Part shown: positions 16,985 to 25,700 of the stretch, piece by piece
How positions within the stretch are numbered: position 1 is the stretch's first letter
Layout of the letters: every line of letters starts with the position of its first letter
Origin: an uncultured Bacteroidia bacterium
Lineage (GTDB): Bacteria; Bacteroidota; Bacteroidia; Bacteroidales; F082
Reading direction: 5' to 3'
DNA length: 64,000 nt
Assembly: GCA_902785755.1 (NCBI GenBank)
Contig: CACZZO010000021.1
Span: forward strand, 1 to 64,000
Translations under genes and position numbers: made by a program
The notes under the pieces: generated by a model
What the model was told of the DNA's origin: nothing
Database searches by the model: none
Seen by the model: only the letters and a program-made list of their open reading frames with translations

Positions 16985-17812
16985 TCATTTTCCATAGTAC
17001 CTAATCAACCCCTCAGCGGGGGTCTTTAGCACCTCGCCCATCGTGAGGCCGTTGGCGGACATGGTTTCTTTCAAGATGTCTTGGAAATGATAGGCGATTG
17101 AGCCTATAAAACTGACTTTCATTGATTTGCAATCCTCAAAGCGCAAAACAAAAACCTCAATGAAGGCTTGGAAACAGCGTTTTACCAAGTCGTGAATGAA
17201 AGGATGCGATTGGTTTTCGCCAGCAAACTTCGCAAACGAGGCCAAATACTTGGAAGGCTGTTCGTTATGATACAGGTTTTGAACGAAATCATTCAATTCC
17301 AAACGGTATGCTTCATGGAATTTTTGCCTTAATTCCTCTGGCATGAAGCCATAAAAATAGGCTTTCGTCACCTCCCTGCCGATGTACATTCCACTGCCCT
17401 CATCACCAACGAAATAGCCCAAAGAAACGGATTTTTCAACAATTTTTTCGCCATCATAAACACATGAGTTTGAACCTGTTCCAAGGATACAAGCGATTCC
17501 CTTGTCGTTCCCAAAAAGGGCGTGGCAGGCAGCCATAAGGTCATGGGTGACATGGATTTCGGCCTTTGGAAAACGATGTTGGAACACCTCTTTTATTAAT
17601 TGGCAGTTTTGTTCGCTGCCGCAGCCTGTGCCGTAATAATGGATGGATTGGATTTCGCTGGGAAGAGACACGCCATCGAACATCACTACAAGTGTTTGAA
17701 TGTCAGTGTAATTCGGATTAAAGCCTTTGGTCAGGAAACGGCTTTTCACCTCGTTTCCGTCCAAGAGAATCCATTCCATTTTAGTGGAACCGGCATCGAC
17801 AATCAATTTCAT
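16985..17812 (-). CDS. BadF/BadG-family ATPase, N-acetylglucosamine-kinase-like
   Basis: The 275-aa cytoplasmic kinase of the ASKHA fold starts at the ATG at 17812. Phosphate-1 motif VDAGSTKMEWILLDG opens the protein. GTGCGS, ACILGTGSNSCVYDG (phosphate-2/adenosine region) and GYFVGDEGSGMYIGR are the marks of the GlcNAc-kinase/BadF family. It probably phosphorylates an amino sugar, which fits the GH109 and hexosamine kinase at 53-56 kb, though it is not linked to them. It is convergent with the InlB-repeat gene (2 bp apart), and divergent from speA. Confidence 0.82.
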   Translation of the reverse strand: MKLIVDAGSTKMEWILLDGNEVKSRFLTKGFNPNYTDIQTLVVMFDGVSLPSEIQSIHYYGTGCGSEQNCQLIKEVFQHRFPKAEIHVTHDLMAACHALFGNDKGIACILGTGSNSCVYDGEKIVEKSVSLGYFVGDEGSGMYIGREVTKAYFYGFMPEELRQKFHEAYRLELNDFVQNLYHNEQPSKYLASFAKFAGENQSHPFIHDLVKRCFQAFIEVFVLRFEDCKSMKVSFIGSIAYHFQDILKETMSANGLTMGEVLKTPAEGLIRYYGK

Positions 17813-17831
17813 TTGTAGAATTATTTTGTGC

Positions 17832-17839
17832 AAAAGTAC
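17832..17839 (-). promoter_or_regulatory. -7 box of the GlcNAc-kinase-like gene
   Basis: CAAAAGTA reads TACTTTTG on the minus strand, 20 bp before the ATG at 17812. Confidence 0.6.
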
Positions 17840-17869
17840 GCAAATTCAAGTGACAACCCATATTTTTCT

Positions 17870-17877
17870 TAGTTTTG
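17870..17877 (+). promoter_or_regulatory. -7 box of speA
   Basis: TAGTTTTG lies 32 bp before the ATG at 17910. It also supports that start over an in-frame upstream codon at 17727 that lies within the divergent kinase gene. Confidence 0.6.
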
Positions 17878-17909
17878 CACCCAATTTAAAAACTCAAAAC
17901 CCAAACGAA

Positions 17910-19796
17910 ATGAGAAAATGGCGCATTGAAGACTCCGAGGACCTTTACAACGTGAAAGGCTGGGGCGGCAACTACTTTTCCATCAACGAGAAAGGCCACA
18001 TGACCGTGACTCCCAAAGAAGGTTGTGCTTCGGTTGACCTTCCGGAACTCGTTGACGAACTGTCACTTAGGGATGTTTCAGCCCCGATGCTGCTGCGTTT
18101 CCCCGACATCCTCGACGACCGTATCAACAAGATTGATTCCTGCTTCAAGGAGGCTGCGAAGGAATACGAATTTAACGGGCAAAACTTCGTGGTGATGCCT
18201 ATCAAGGTGAACCAAATGCGCCCCGTGGTCGAAGAAATCGTCAGTCATGGCAAGAAGTGCAACATCGGTTTGGAAGCCGGCTCGAAGCCCGAACTCCACG
18301 CCATCATCGCGCTTGGCACCGATTCCGACTCGCTCATCGTGTGCAACGGCTACAAGGATGAGGAATTCATCGAATTGGCCTTACTCGCCCAAAAGATGGG
18401 TCGGAAGATCATCATCGTCATCGAGAAACTGAATGAGTTGAAAATCACCACCAAAATCGCCAAACGCCTGAAAGTCACGCCAAATTTGGGCGTAAGAATC
18501 AAGTTGGCCAGTTCAGGCTCTGGCAAATGGGAAGAGTCGGGCGGCGACGGCAGCAAGTTCGGCCTCACCTCTTCCGAACTTCTCGAAGCCCTTGATTTCC
18601 TTGACGAACACGACATGAAAGACTGCCTGAAATTGGTGCATTACCACATCGGCAGCCAAGTCAGCAAAATCAAGAAAATCAACGTGGCCCTTCGCGAAGC
18701 GGCACAGTTTTATGTGCAACTCTACAAGATGGGCTACCACATTGAGTACGTCGACATGGGCGGAGGTCTCGGCGTGGACTACGATGGAACGAGTTCAAGT
18801 AGCGCAAGTTCTGTCAATTACAGCATTCAGGAATATGCCAATAACGCCATCTACACCATTGTGGATGCCTGCGACAAGAACGAACTCCCCCACCCCAACG
18901 TGATTTGCGAATCGGGACGTGCCCTCACTGCCCACCATTCCGTGCTGATTTTTGAGGTGCTGGAAAAGACCTCGTTGCCCGAATGGGACGACGACGAGGA
19001 ACCCGAGGAAAACGACCACGAACTCATCAAGGAACTTTATGATTCTTGGGACGAACTCACCAAAAGTTCCTCTTTGGAGATTTGGCACGATGCGCAAGAG
19101 ATTCGTGAAGAAGCCCTTAACTTGTTCAGCCTCGGTTTATTAGACCTCAAGTCAAGGGCCAAGATTGAACGCTTGTTTTGGAGCATTGCCCGCGAGGTGA
19201 ACCATATCGCCAATAGCCTGAAACGTGTCCCCGAGGACTTCACTTCGCTGCCCAAATTATTAGCCGACAAATACTTCTGCAACTTCTCCCTGTTCCAGTC
19301 GCTGCCCGACCTTTGGGCCATCGACCAACTTTTCCCCATCATCCCGATCCAAAGGCTTGATGAAAACCCAACGCATCTTGCCACCTTGCAGGACATCACC
19401 TGTGACAGCGACGGCAAAATCACCAATTTCGTTGCCAAATCGACGCAACACACCATCCCTTTGCATAGTTTCACCGACAAGGAGCATTATTATATAGGTG
19501 TGTTCCTCGTGGGCGCGTATCAGGAAATATTGGGCGACTTGCACAACCTTTTCGGCGACACCAACGCCGTGCATATTTCGGTGGACGATAAAGGCTATTA
19601 CATTGACCAAGTCATTGACGGCGAGACCGTTGCCGATGTTTTGGAATATGTGCAATACAGTCCGAAGAAACTCGTCCGCACGGTTGAAACATGGGTCACG
19701 AAGTGCGTGAAAGAGGGCAAAATCACCGTCGAGGAGGGCAAGGAATTCTTGTCCAACTATCGGTCGGGGCTTTATGGATACACTTATTTGGAGTAG
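17910..19796 (+). CDS. speA: Biosynthetic arginine decarboxylase
   Basis: PLP-dependent decarboxylation of arginine to agmatine, the first step of the agmatine route to putrescine and spermidine. The 628-aa length is normal for SpeA. The start MRKWRIEDSEDLYNVKGWG is typical. The PLP lysine lies in VVMPIKVNQM near residue 99. HYHIGSQVS and YVDMGGGLGVDYDG bind the cofactor phosphate, and NVICESGRALTAHHSVL is the conserved substrate-side motif. It has its own promoter and a strong downstream hairpin, so it is probably monocistronic. Confidence 0.97.
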   Translation: MRKWRIEDSEDLYNVKGWGGNYFSINEKGHMTVTPKEGCASVDLPELVDELSLRDVSAPMLLRFPDILDDRINKIDSCFKEAAKEYEFNGQNFVVMPIKVNQMRPVVEEIVSHGKKCNIGLEAGSKPELHAIIALGTDSDSLIVCNGYKDEEFIELALLAQKMGRKIIIVIEKLNELKITTKIAKRLKVTPNLGVRIKLASSGSGKWEESGGDGSKFGLTSSELLEALDFLDEHDMKDCLKLVHYHIGSQVSKIKKINVALREAAQFYVQLYKMGYHIEYVDMGGGLGVDYDGTSSSSASSVNYSIQEYANNAIYTIVDACDKNELPHPNVICESGRALTAHHSVLIFEVLEKTSLPEWDDDEEPEENDHELIKELYDSWDELTKSSSLEIWHDAQEIREEALNLFSLGLLDLKSRAKIERLFWSIAREVNHIANSLKRVPEDFTSLPKLLADKYFCNFSLFQSLPDLWAIDQLFPIIPIQRLDENPTHLATLQDITCDSDGKITNFVAKSTQHTIPLHSFTDKEHYYIGVFLVGAYQEILGDLHNLFGDTNAVHISVDDKGYYIDQVIDGETVADVLEYVQYSPKKLVRTVETWVTKCVKEGKITVEEGKEFLSNYRSGLYGYTYLE

Positions 19797-19820
19797 TTTT
19801 AACCAATGGCTAACGACTAT

Positions 19821-19861
19821 GACGATGGCCGCTCCAACTAACTGTTGAAGTGGCCATCGTC
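19821..19861. terminator. Long hairpin between speA and the toxin gene
   Basis: Arms 19821-19838 and 19844-19861 pair over 18 bp (outer ten GACGATGGCC/GGCCATCGTC perfect, one G-U and one mismatch inside) around a TAACT loop. AATAAAAC follows. It is a likely terminator for speA and the convergent toxin gene. Confidence 0.75.
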
Positions 19862-19879
19862 AATAAAACACGTCAAATG

Positions 19880-20263
19880 TTATGGGTTTTTCGGCAAAAC
19901 GCCTTCCCGTTCCATCTGATCCATGTTGAAGCCCAAATCCTTGACTATCTTCTTGACAACATTGGATTTGACGCTGCTTGCATCTGCCTTGTCGTAAAGC
20001 AACAACAGAATCACATTGCCGCTTTCCTCAGAAACAAGATAGGTAAACGTAATCACCCTTGCACCGCCCGACTTGCCCCTCCCTTTGGTTTCAATACTCA
20101 TCCTCACTTTCCTGATACCCGGCATAATCTCCGTTCCTTGGAAAGGATCTTCTGTAATGCTGTCCCGAAAGGATTTAAGGTCTTCAACGAAACTACGGTA
20201 ACGTTTCCCCAAACGTTTGGCTTCAGCATCGAAATAACTAGTCGTTTGTATCTTGAAGTTCAT
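19880..20263 (-). CDS. RelE/HigB-type toxin
   Basis: The 127-aa protein starts MNFKIQTTSYFDAEAKRLGK, then RSFVEDLKSFRDSI and PGIRKVRMSIETKGRGKSGGARVITFTY, the strand-rich core of the RelE superfamily, and ends with a helix (SSVKSNVVKKIVKDLGF). The KGRGKSGGARVI patch corresponds to the basic catalytic/RNA-contact region of mRNA interferases such as HigB. The antitoxin gene overlaps its start by 26 bp, the usual arrangement. mRNA cleavage is inferred from the family. Confidence 0.82.
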   Translation of the reverse strand: MNFKIQTTSYFDAEAKRLGKRYRSFVEDLKSFRDSITEDPFQGTEIMPGIRKVRMSIETKGRGKSGGARVITFTYLVSEESGNVILLLLYDKADASSVKSNVVKKIVKDLGFNMDQMEREGVLPKNP

Positions 20264-20504
20264 TGATCAAGTTGTCCAAAGTGTTCAAAGTGCGCTTTCC
20301 TTCGATGGCTTCTTTCGCTTCCATAAGCGCTCCTCGAAGTTCTGACGGCAAGTCGCGCTTGTTCACGACAACATCGTCCTCGGTGATGGGAACGACCCGC
20401 CAACTCCCGATTTTCGACTTCACGACAACATCTTCTCCTGCATACGCCACATTGAGGTATTTTGAGATATTTGCCCTGAAGTCTCTTCCTGTTACAACTA
20501 ACAT
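20238..20504 (-). CDS. Phd/YefM-type antitoxin
   Basis: From the ATG at 20504 the product is 88 aa. MLVVTGRDFRANISKYLNVA, then GEDVVVKSKIGSWRVVPIT, is the N-terminal Phd/YefM DNA-binding fold. The C-terminal half (ALMEAKEAIEGKRTLNTLDN) is the likely toxin-binding helix. It precedes and overlaps the toxin. An upstream in-frame extension to 20555 crosses the promoter and is not used. Confidence 0.82.
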   Translation of the reverse strand: MLVVTGRDFRANISKYLNVAYAGEDVVVKSKIGSWRVVPITEDDVVVNKRDLPSELRGALMEAKEAIEGKRTLNTLDNLINELQDTND

Positions 20505-20532
20505 GACTATTTGATTTGATGGTTTGCGACTG

Positions 20533-20561
20533 CAAAAATAACAAAAATCACACAATGTGTG
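20533..20561 (-). promoter_or_regulatory. TA promoter with possible operator palindrome
   Basis: CAAAAATA at 20533-20540 reads TATTTTTG on the minus strand, 29 bp before the antitoxin ATG. Just upstream of it, CACACA-A-TGTGTG (20549-20561) is a perfect 6-1-6 palindrome suited to an autoregulatory operator. It also follows the ligase stop at 20580, so its owner is uncertain. Confidence 0.45.
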
Positions 20562-20579
20562 CCATTTTGGTACACAAAA

Positions 20580-22349
20580 TCATGCAAACATCTTCTCAAT
20601 CACGTCCTTGTATTTCGCTGTGATGACTTTGCGCTTGGCTTTGAGCGTTGGCGTGAGCAGGCCGTTGGCGATGCTCCACTCGTCGGCGAGAAGGACTTGT
20701 TTCTTGATTTTTTCGGTTTCGCCCAAGCCCTTGTTCAATTCGTTGACTTCCTTTGCGTAACGCTTCAGCACTTCGGGATTCTTGATCATTTCCTCATTCG
20801 TCGTGTAAGGGATCTTCTCCTTGGCGCACCATGCCTTCAGGTCGGCGAAACTCGGTATGATGAGCGCACCGGCAAACTTCTGGTTTTCGCCCACCACCAA
20901 AATCTGCTCAATCAACTTGGAGGAACTGAACTTGGCCTCAATCACATCGGGGTTGATGTACTTGCCGCCCGAAGTCTTGAACAGGCTCTTGATGCGACCC
21001 GTAATCTTCAGTTGGTTGTACTGGTTGAATTCGCCCATGTCGCCCGTGTGGAACCAACCATCGGCATCGATGACTTCCTTGGTGAGTTCTGGTTGCTTGT
21101 AATAGCCCATCATCACATTGTGGCCACGGCAGATGATTTCCCCGTTTTCGGCAATCTTCACCTCTATGCCCGGAAGCGGTTGCCCGACATAACCCACTTC
21201 GCGTCCATGCGCATTGCGGTTGCTCACAGCGATAACAGGAGAAGTTTCTGTTAGGCCATAGCCTTCAAAAACAGGCATTTTGATGGCGGAAAAGAATCCG
21301 GCAATCTTTTGCGAAATGGCGGCGGCACCCGAAACGATGATGTCGAAATTCTCGGCACCGATGTTGGCCCTGATTTTGGAATAAACGAGTTTGTCGGCAA
21401 TGCCCAACTTGATGTCGTAGAACCAATGGCGGCTGTCGGACGAAATCTTGTAACGCTCGCCAAGATGCAACGCCCAGAAGAAAATCACCCTCGCGATGCC
21501 TTTCTGCTTCTTGCCCGACTGATAAATCGCGTCGTAGAAACGTTCCAGCACTCGCGGCACGGCACACATCATCGTGGGATGGATTTCGCGCATGTCGTTG
21601 GCGATAGTGGCCAAACTTTCAGCGTAATAGATTGACATTCCACGATATTGGTAGCAATAGTTGAGCGCACGCTCGTAGGCATGGCACACGGGCAGGAAAC
21701 TGAAAGCCTTGTTGGAATGGTCGCTGATGGTGTAGTGGAAGTTCTTGAACTGGTTCATCAGGTTGTGGTGCGAAAGCATTACACCCTTGGGCGTTCCCGT
21801 GGTGCCAGAGGTGTAGATGAGGGTAGCACACTCCATTTCGTCAACGGCGGCCTTGCGTTGTGCCAGTTCATCGGCGTGCGGATGTTCCTTGCCGAGTTGC
21901 AGCATTTGGTCGAAATAGGGATATTTCTCGCGGTCGACCATGGTGTAGACCATTTTCACGTTGGGCGCATCGGGCAGGATGTTTGTCACCTTGTTCATCA
22001 CGGAAAGGCCGTCGATGATGACCAATTTGGCATCGCAGTCGCTGAGGATGAAGCGGTAGTCCTCCTCGCTGATGGTGGGATAGACTGGCACGGAGATGGC
22101 CCCAACTTGGCTAATGGCCATGTCAAGCATGTTCCATTCGGGACGGTTGGTCAGGATCATGGCCACCTTGTCACCTTTCTCAATGCCCAAATCAATGAGG
22201 GCAAAACTTAGTATGTCAGCGTTCTCCTTATAGGAATTGGCACTGTAATTCACCCATTGACCGTTTTTCTTGCCAGCAAGCGCCACCTGCTGGTTGGGAT
22301 ACTTCTCAACATAATTGTCGAGCAAGTCGAAGACTCTTTTTATTTCCAT
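20580..22349 (-). CDS. Long-chain fatty acid-CoA ligase (AMP-binding)
   Basis: ATP-dependent activation of long-chain fatty acids to acyl-CoA. From the ATG at 22349 the product is 589 aa. P-loop-like motif LIYTSGTTGTPKGVMLSH lies near residue 180. Later come GYGLTETSPV, the motif GWFHTGDMGEFN, then LKITGRIKSLFKTSGGKYI, which carry the adenylate and hinge residues. The FAA1-like insertion and length match the long-chain clade rather than acetyl-CoA synthetase. It is monocistronic by position, with a -7 box at 22380-22387 on the minus strand. Confidence 0.92.
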   Translation of the reverse strand: MEIKRVFDLLDNYVEKYPNQQVALAGKKNGQWVNYSANSYKENADILSFALIDLGIEKGDKVAMILTNRPEWNMLDMAISQVGAISVPVYPTISEEDYRFILSDCDAKLVIIDGLSVMNKVTNILPDAPNVKMVYTMVDREKYPYFDQMLQLGKEHPHADELAQRKAAVDEMECATLIYTSGTTGTPKGVMLSHHNLMNQFKNFHYTISDHSNKAFSFLPVCHAYERALNYCYQYRGMSIYYAESLATIANDMREIHPTMMCAVPRVLERFYDAIYQSGKKQKGIARVIFFWALHLGERYKISSDSRHWFYDIKLGIADKLVYSKIRANIGAENFDIIVSGAAAISQKIAGFFSAIKMPVFEGYGLTETSPVIAVSNRNAHGREVGYVGQPLPGIEVKIAENGEIICRGHNVMMGYYKQPELTKEVIDADGWFHTGDMGEFNQYNQLKITGRIKSLFKTSGGKYINPDVIEAKFSSSKLIEQILVVGENQKFAGALIIPSFADLKAWCAKEKIPYTTNEEMIKNPEVLKRYAKEVNELNKGLGETEKIKKQVLLADEWSIANGLLTPTLKAKRKVITAKYKDVIEKMFA

Positions 22350-22379
22350 AACCAAATTTTTCTCGTTTCAATAAGGCCA

Positions 22380-22387
22380 CAAAATTA
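22380..22387 (-). promoter_or_regulatory. -7 box of the acyl-CoA ligase
   Basis: CAAAATTA reads TAATTTTG on the minus strand, 31 bp before the ATG at 22349. Confidence 0.6.
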
Positions 22388-22435
22388 GGAAAAAACCTTT
22401 AATGTCAATTTTTTTTCGCTAAAATCACATTTTTT

Positions 22436-22741
22436 TCAATGCTTCGATTTCTTCCTTTTCTTCATCAAATAAGCTCCACTTAAGGCGGCCAACATAATCA
22501 GGCCATCGCCAAGGGGCGAATAGATCCAGTCCTGCTCGAGGTCTTGCGGCGCAATGGGCACCAAGCCACCACTCGGAACCACCACGCGCTCCGTGTTGCT
22601 GAACTCCTCGTCACTCATGATGAACACTTGCGCGTCGGCCTGACCAATCTCCTTAGGATTAGTCAGGAACAACGCCATCGCTATAAGCATCACTATTCTC
22701 TTTCCGATGTAATTGATCTTATGTTGAATATGTGTTTTCAT
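22436..22741 (-). CDS. Small protein with signal peptide and C-terminal membrane tail
   Basis: The 101-aa protein has an N-terminal hydrophobic signal (RIVMLIAMALFLTN, then a likely cleavage near ADAQ), a short polar middle, and a C-terminal hydrophobic helix followed by a basic end: SPLGDGLIMLAALSGAYLMK then KRKKSK. I recall a similar 'PLG.GL..L...G..Y...KK' tail in other small Bacteroidales exported proteins, without a named function. It starts 17 bp after the giant T9SS gene stop and is the last gene of the cluster. It could anchor or process the giant proteins; this is inference from position. Confidence 0.65.
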   Translation of the reverse strand: MKTHIQHKINYIGKRIVMLIAMALFLTNPKEIGQADAQVFIMSDEEFSNTERVVVPSGGLVPIAPQDLEQDWIYSPLGDGLIMLAALSGAYLMKKRKKSKH

Positions 22742-22758
22742 TCTTATTTCCTCCTTAT

Positions 22759-25700
22759 TTAGTGCATAATGATTTTCTGGATTTTAGGTGTATCGCCTTC
22801 CCACAAGCGCAGCAGGTAGATGCCCTTTGCGTAGTTGTCGAGGCTGACGCGGTTCTGGTCGCCGTGCAGGGTCTCGGCATGAAGGACGCGACCCAACACA
22901 TCAACCACTTCGAGGCGGCCCTTGCCGTTCACCACCCACGAGCTGCCGTCGAAGAAGGCGAAGTTGATGTCCTCTGTGTGCTCTTCCACGTCGGTCACGT
23001 CGAACACGATGAGGAAGCGCGAGAGGTAGTCTTGCTTCGAAGCCTCAAACGAGTAGCTGTCGTTGCGGAGCATGTCGTACTGTATGCCCGTCATGTTATC
23101 GATCAGGTAGAGGCTGCGGAAGTCGCCGTTCTGCAAGTTCCAGCGGAAGGTATAAGGCTTTTTCTCCTTCTCAAACGACTGGAAGCGCACCGGCACTTGC
23201 TTGGTACCCTCCTTGGCGAAGAAGGCGCCATAGTCGTCGTCGCCGTGGTGGGCGAAGACGAGGTGGTTGCCGTTGCGCAACGACTTCGACTTTATGCCAC
23301 CGCCGTTTTCGGGACGGTTGAACTCCACCACAAGCACATCACCCTTGTCTTCCCAATCGTAGGCGAACAGGTTCACCAACGGATAGGCGGGCAGCTCCTC
23401 GCGGAAGCCTGCATTCTCGACATCCTTGCGGGTCACGGTCATAGACGGTGTGAAAGTCAGCGTTTTTAATGGAGAATCGTTATCTTCAGGTTTATATTGG
23501 ACGAAGAAGCCTTGGTGCGGATGGATATACCGTGAAGCATAACAGCCGCCTGTTGATCCACCATCAGGATAAATCAAGTAGTCGACATGTCTCTTAGCGG
23601 CTGTATCAGCGTCATAAACATAGTAACTGTTGAAATCGTTCACTTGACCAAAACCATTCTCATCAGTTCCTACAAAGTCCAAATAAGCGTGATATGGGTT
23701 GCCGATGAGGTTGTTGCCGAAATACAACGGACCAACGCCCCATGCACCAGAATTGCGAGAACTGTTCACCACCACGAATGTCACTTCTCCATTGTTCAAA
23801 TTGCCATGCGACTGCAAGTAAGTATCCTCTTGGATGGACAACTGGTAGCCTTTGCCCGGTATGAGTTCTACCTCATTGATATTCTTATTCTGATCCGAAC
23901 CAGGGACAGCATAGTAATCGATGTGAGGATGGTCGTGTCCTGAATCGTAGTCATAATGCCAGTGGCTTGGGCCATTGCGCTTGAAGTTGATCCACTGCCA
24001 ATCGGGTTCGTACCAGCAATAGAAATCGTAAGGATAGGCGTATTCTCCTATGGAGCGATTGTTGGGATTTGTACTCGGGAAATAGCCGTCATGCTCCGAT
24101 GCCGGATAGAACTGGAAGGCTGGAAGTTCTAAAACATCACCCCATTGGTTGGGAAAATCTGGCGAATTACCCCAATGGTTGTAAACATATTTTGGGTTAT
24201 TCTCATTCCAAACATTTTGGTTGGCTCCCTGATCAATCGAGTCAACTGAATAATCAATTCCCAAAGGAGCATTGCTCAACGGCGTGCTGAACATGTGCCA
24301 GTCGCGGCGCAGTGGATTTCCATAGGCATCCATCGCACTGCGCGAGGTGTTATCGAAGGTGACACCGACATAGGTGTTGTCAGAACTACCTAACTTGCCG
24401 GGTTTCAGTATGGCTGCGTGCTCATAGATGGCTACCTTGGTGGCATTCACCTGAACATCTTTTAAGTCTTCTAAAATGTCGCCATAGACCAAAACATCCT
24501 CCGTGCGTCCGAGCATGGTGCTAAGCTCTTTTTCAGAACCGTCGCGCACCGTGCCGCCGTATTGCAAGGCAACACCTTGTTTGAAGGTAGCCAAGCTACG
24601 GAAGTCGCCTTGGCCTTCTTCTCCAGTTCCGTCGTAGTTGCACAACATCAACACGGGCAAGTCGCCGTTGATGCTATGCAAGGTCGGGCGCGTCCAGTGG
24701 GCATACTTTTGAGTAGTCTTGTTCGTCTTGTCCACCCAATGGTTCAAAAGACGGAACATGGCCGTGTCAGCATCCAACACCTTGTTGTCTGAGTACATGT
24801 AACCATACGTGTCGGTGTTGAAAACAGGCGTGAAGTTCTTGTTAAAGCTGCCACTGTTAGCGAAGGTATAACCACTCTGGACATAGCAACTGTCAATGCT
24901 GCCACTTCTCTGCTCCTTCACGAGGCCGTCGAAGTTATCACTTGCGGTTGTACCACGCAAGGCCACATAACAGTTCCTCACTTTCGTACCTCCATTGGTG
25001 CCTAACAGACCACCACCTTGTCCTCCGTTTTTGAAGACAAATTTTGCGTTGACAAACGAGTTGTTGACCGAGCCGCCTGAAGACTTACCCACCAAGCCGC
25101 CCGCCATGGACGAAGTGCCTTTAATGGTCATTTCAGGCATGGCCATCGAAGAATGGATTTCGCCCGAAACAAGCTCACCCACCAAGCCACCCGCATACGC
25201 TGTGTAAGTGTCGCAACTTCTGATGGTGATAGCGGCCTCGCTGTTGGAAACCACTGACGTGCCTTCAAGATAGCCTGCCAAGCCACCGATGTTGTATACT
25301 GTGCGGGGATCCTCCCTTTGAATGATAATTGATATGCTATCTGGCACAATCACGCTCCTCACCACGAAAGTGCGATCGATTCTGCCATTGTAGACATCGC
25401 CGAACAAGCCATAGTTGCTGCGTTGGTAGCGGCGGTCGGTCTTGCTTAGGAATTCTATGGCGAGGCTGTCGATGAGATGACCTCGGCCATCAAAAGTACC
25501 ACTGAATTTCTTGTTATTTACATCGCCAATCTCGCTACCAACCGGCACCCAAACATATTGTTTCAGGTTGAGGTCTTGGGCAAGTGAAATGGTCTTGCCA
25601 CTGAAATTAGTGAGGGGTGCGCCATTAAGATCTGTAGTTTGGCTGATGAGCCATGCCAGACCTTCCTCCGACGAAATGGTGATGTTGTCATCGTTGTCAC

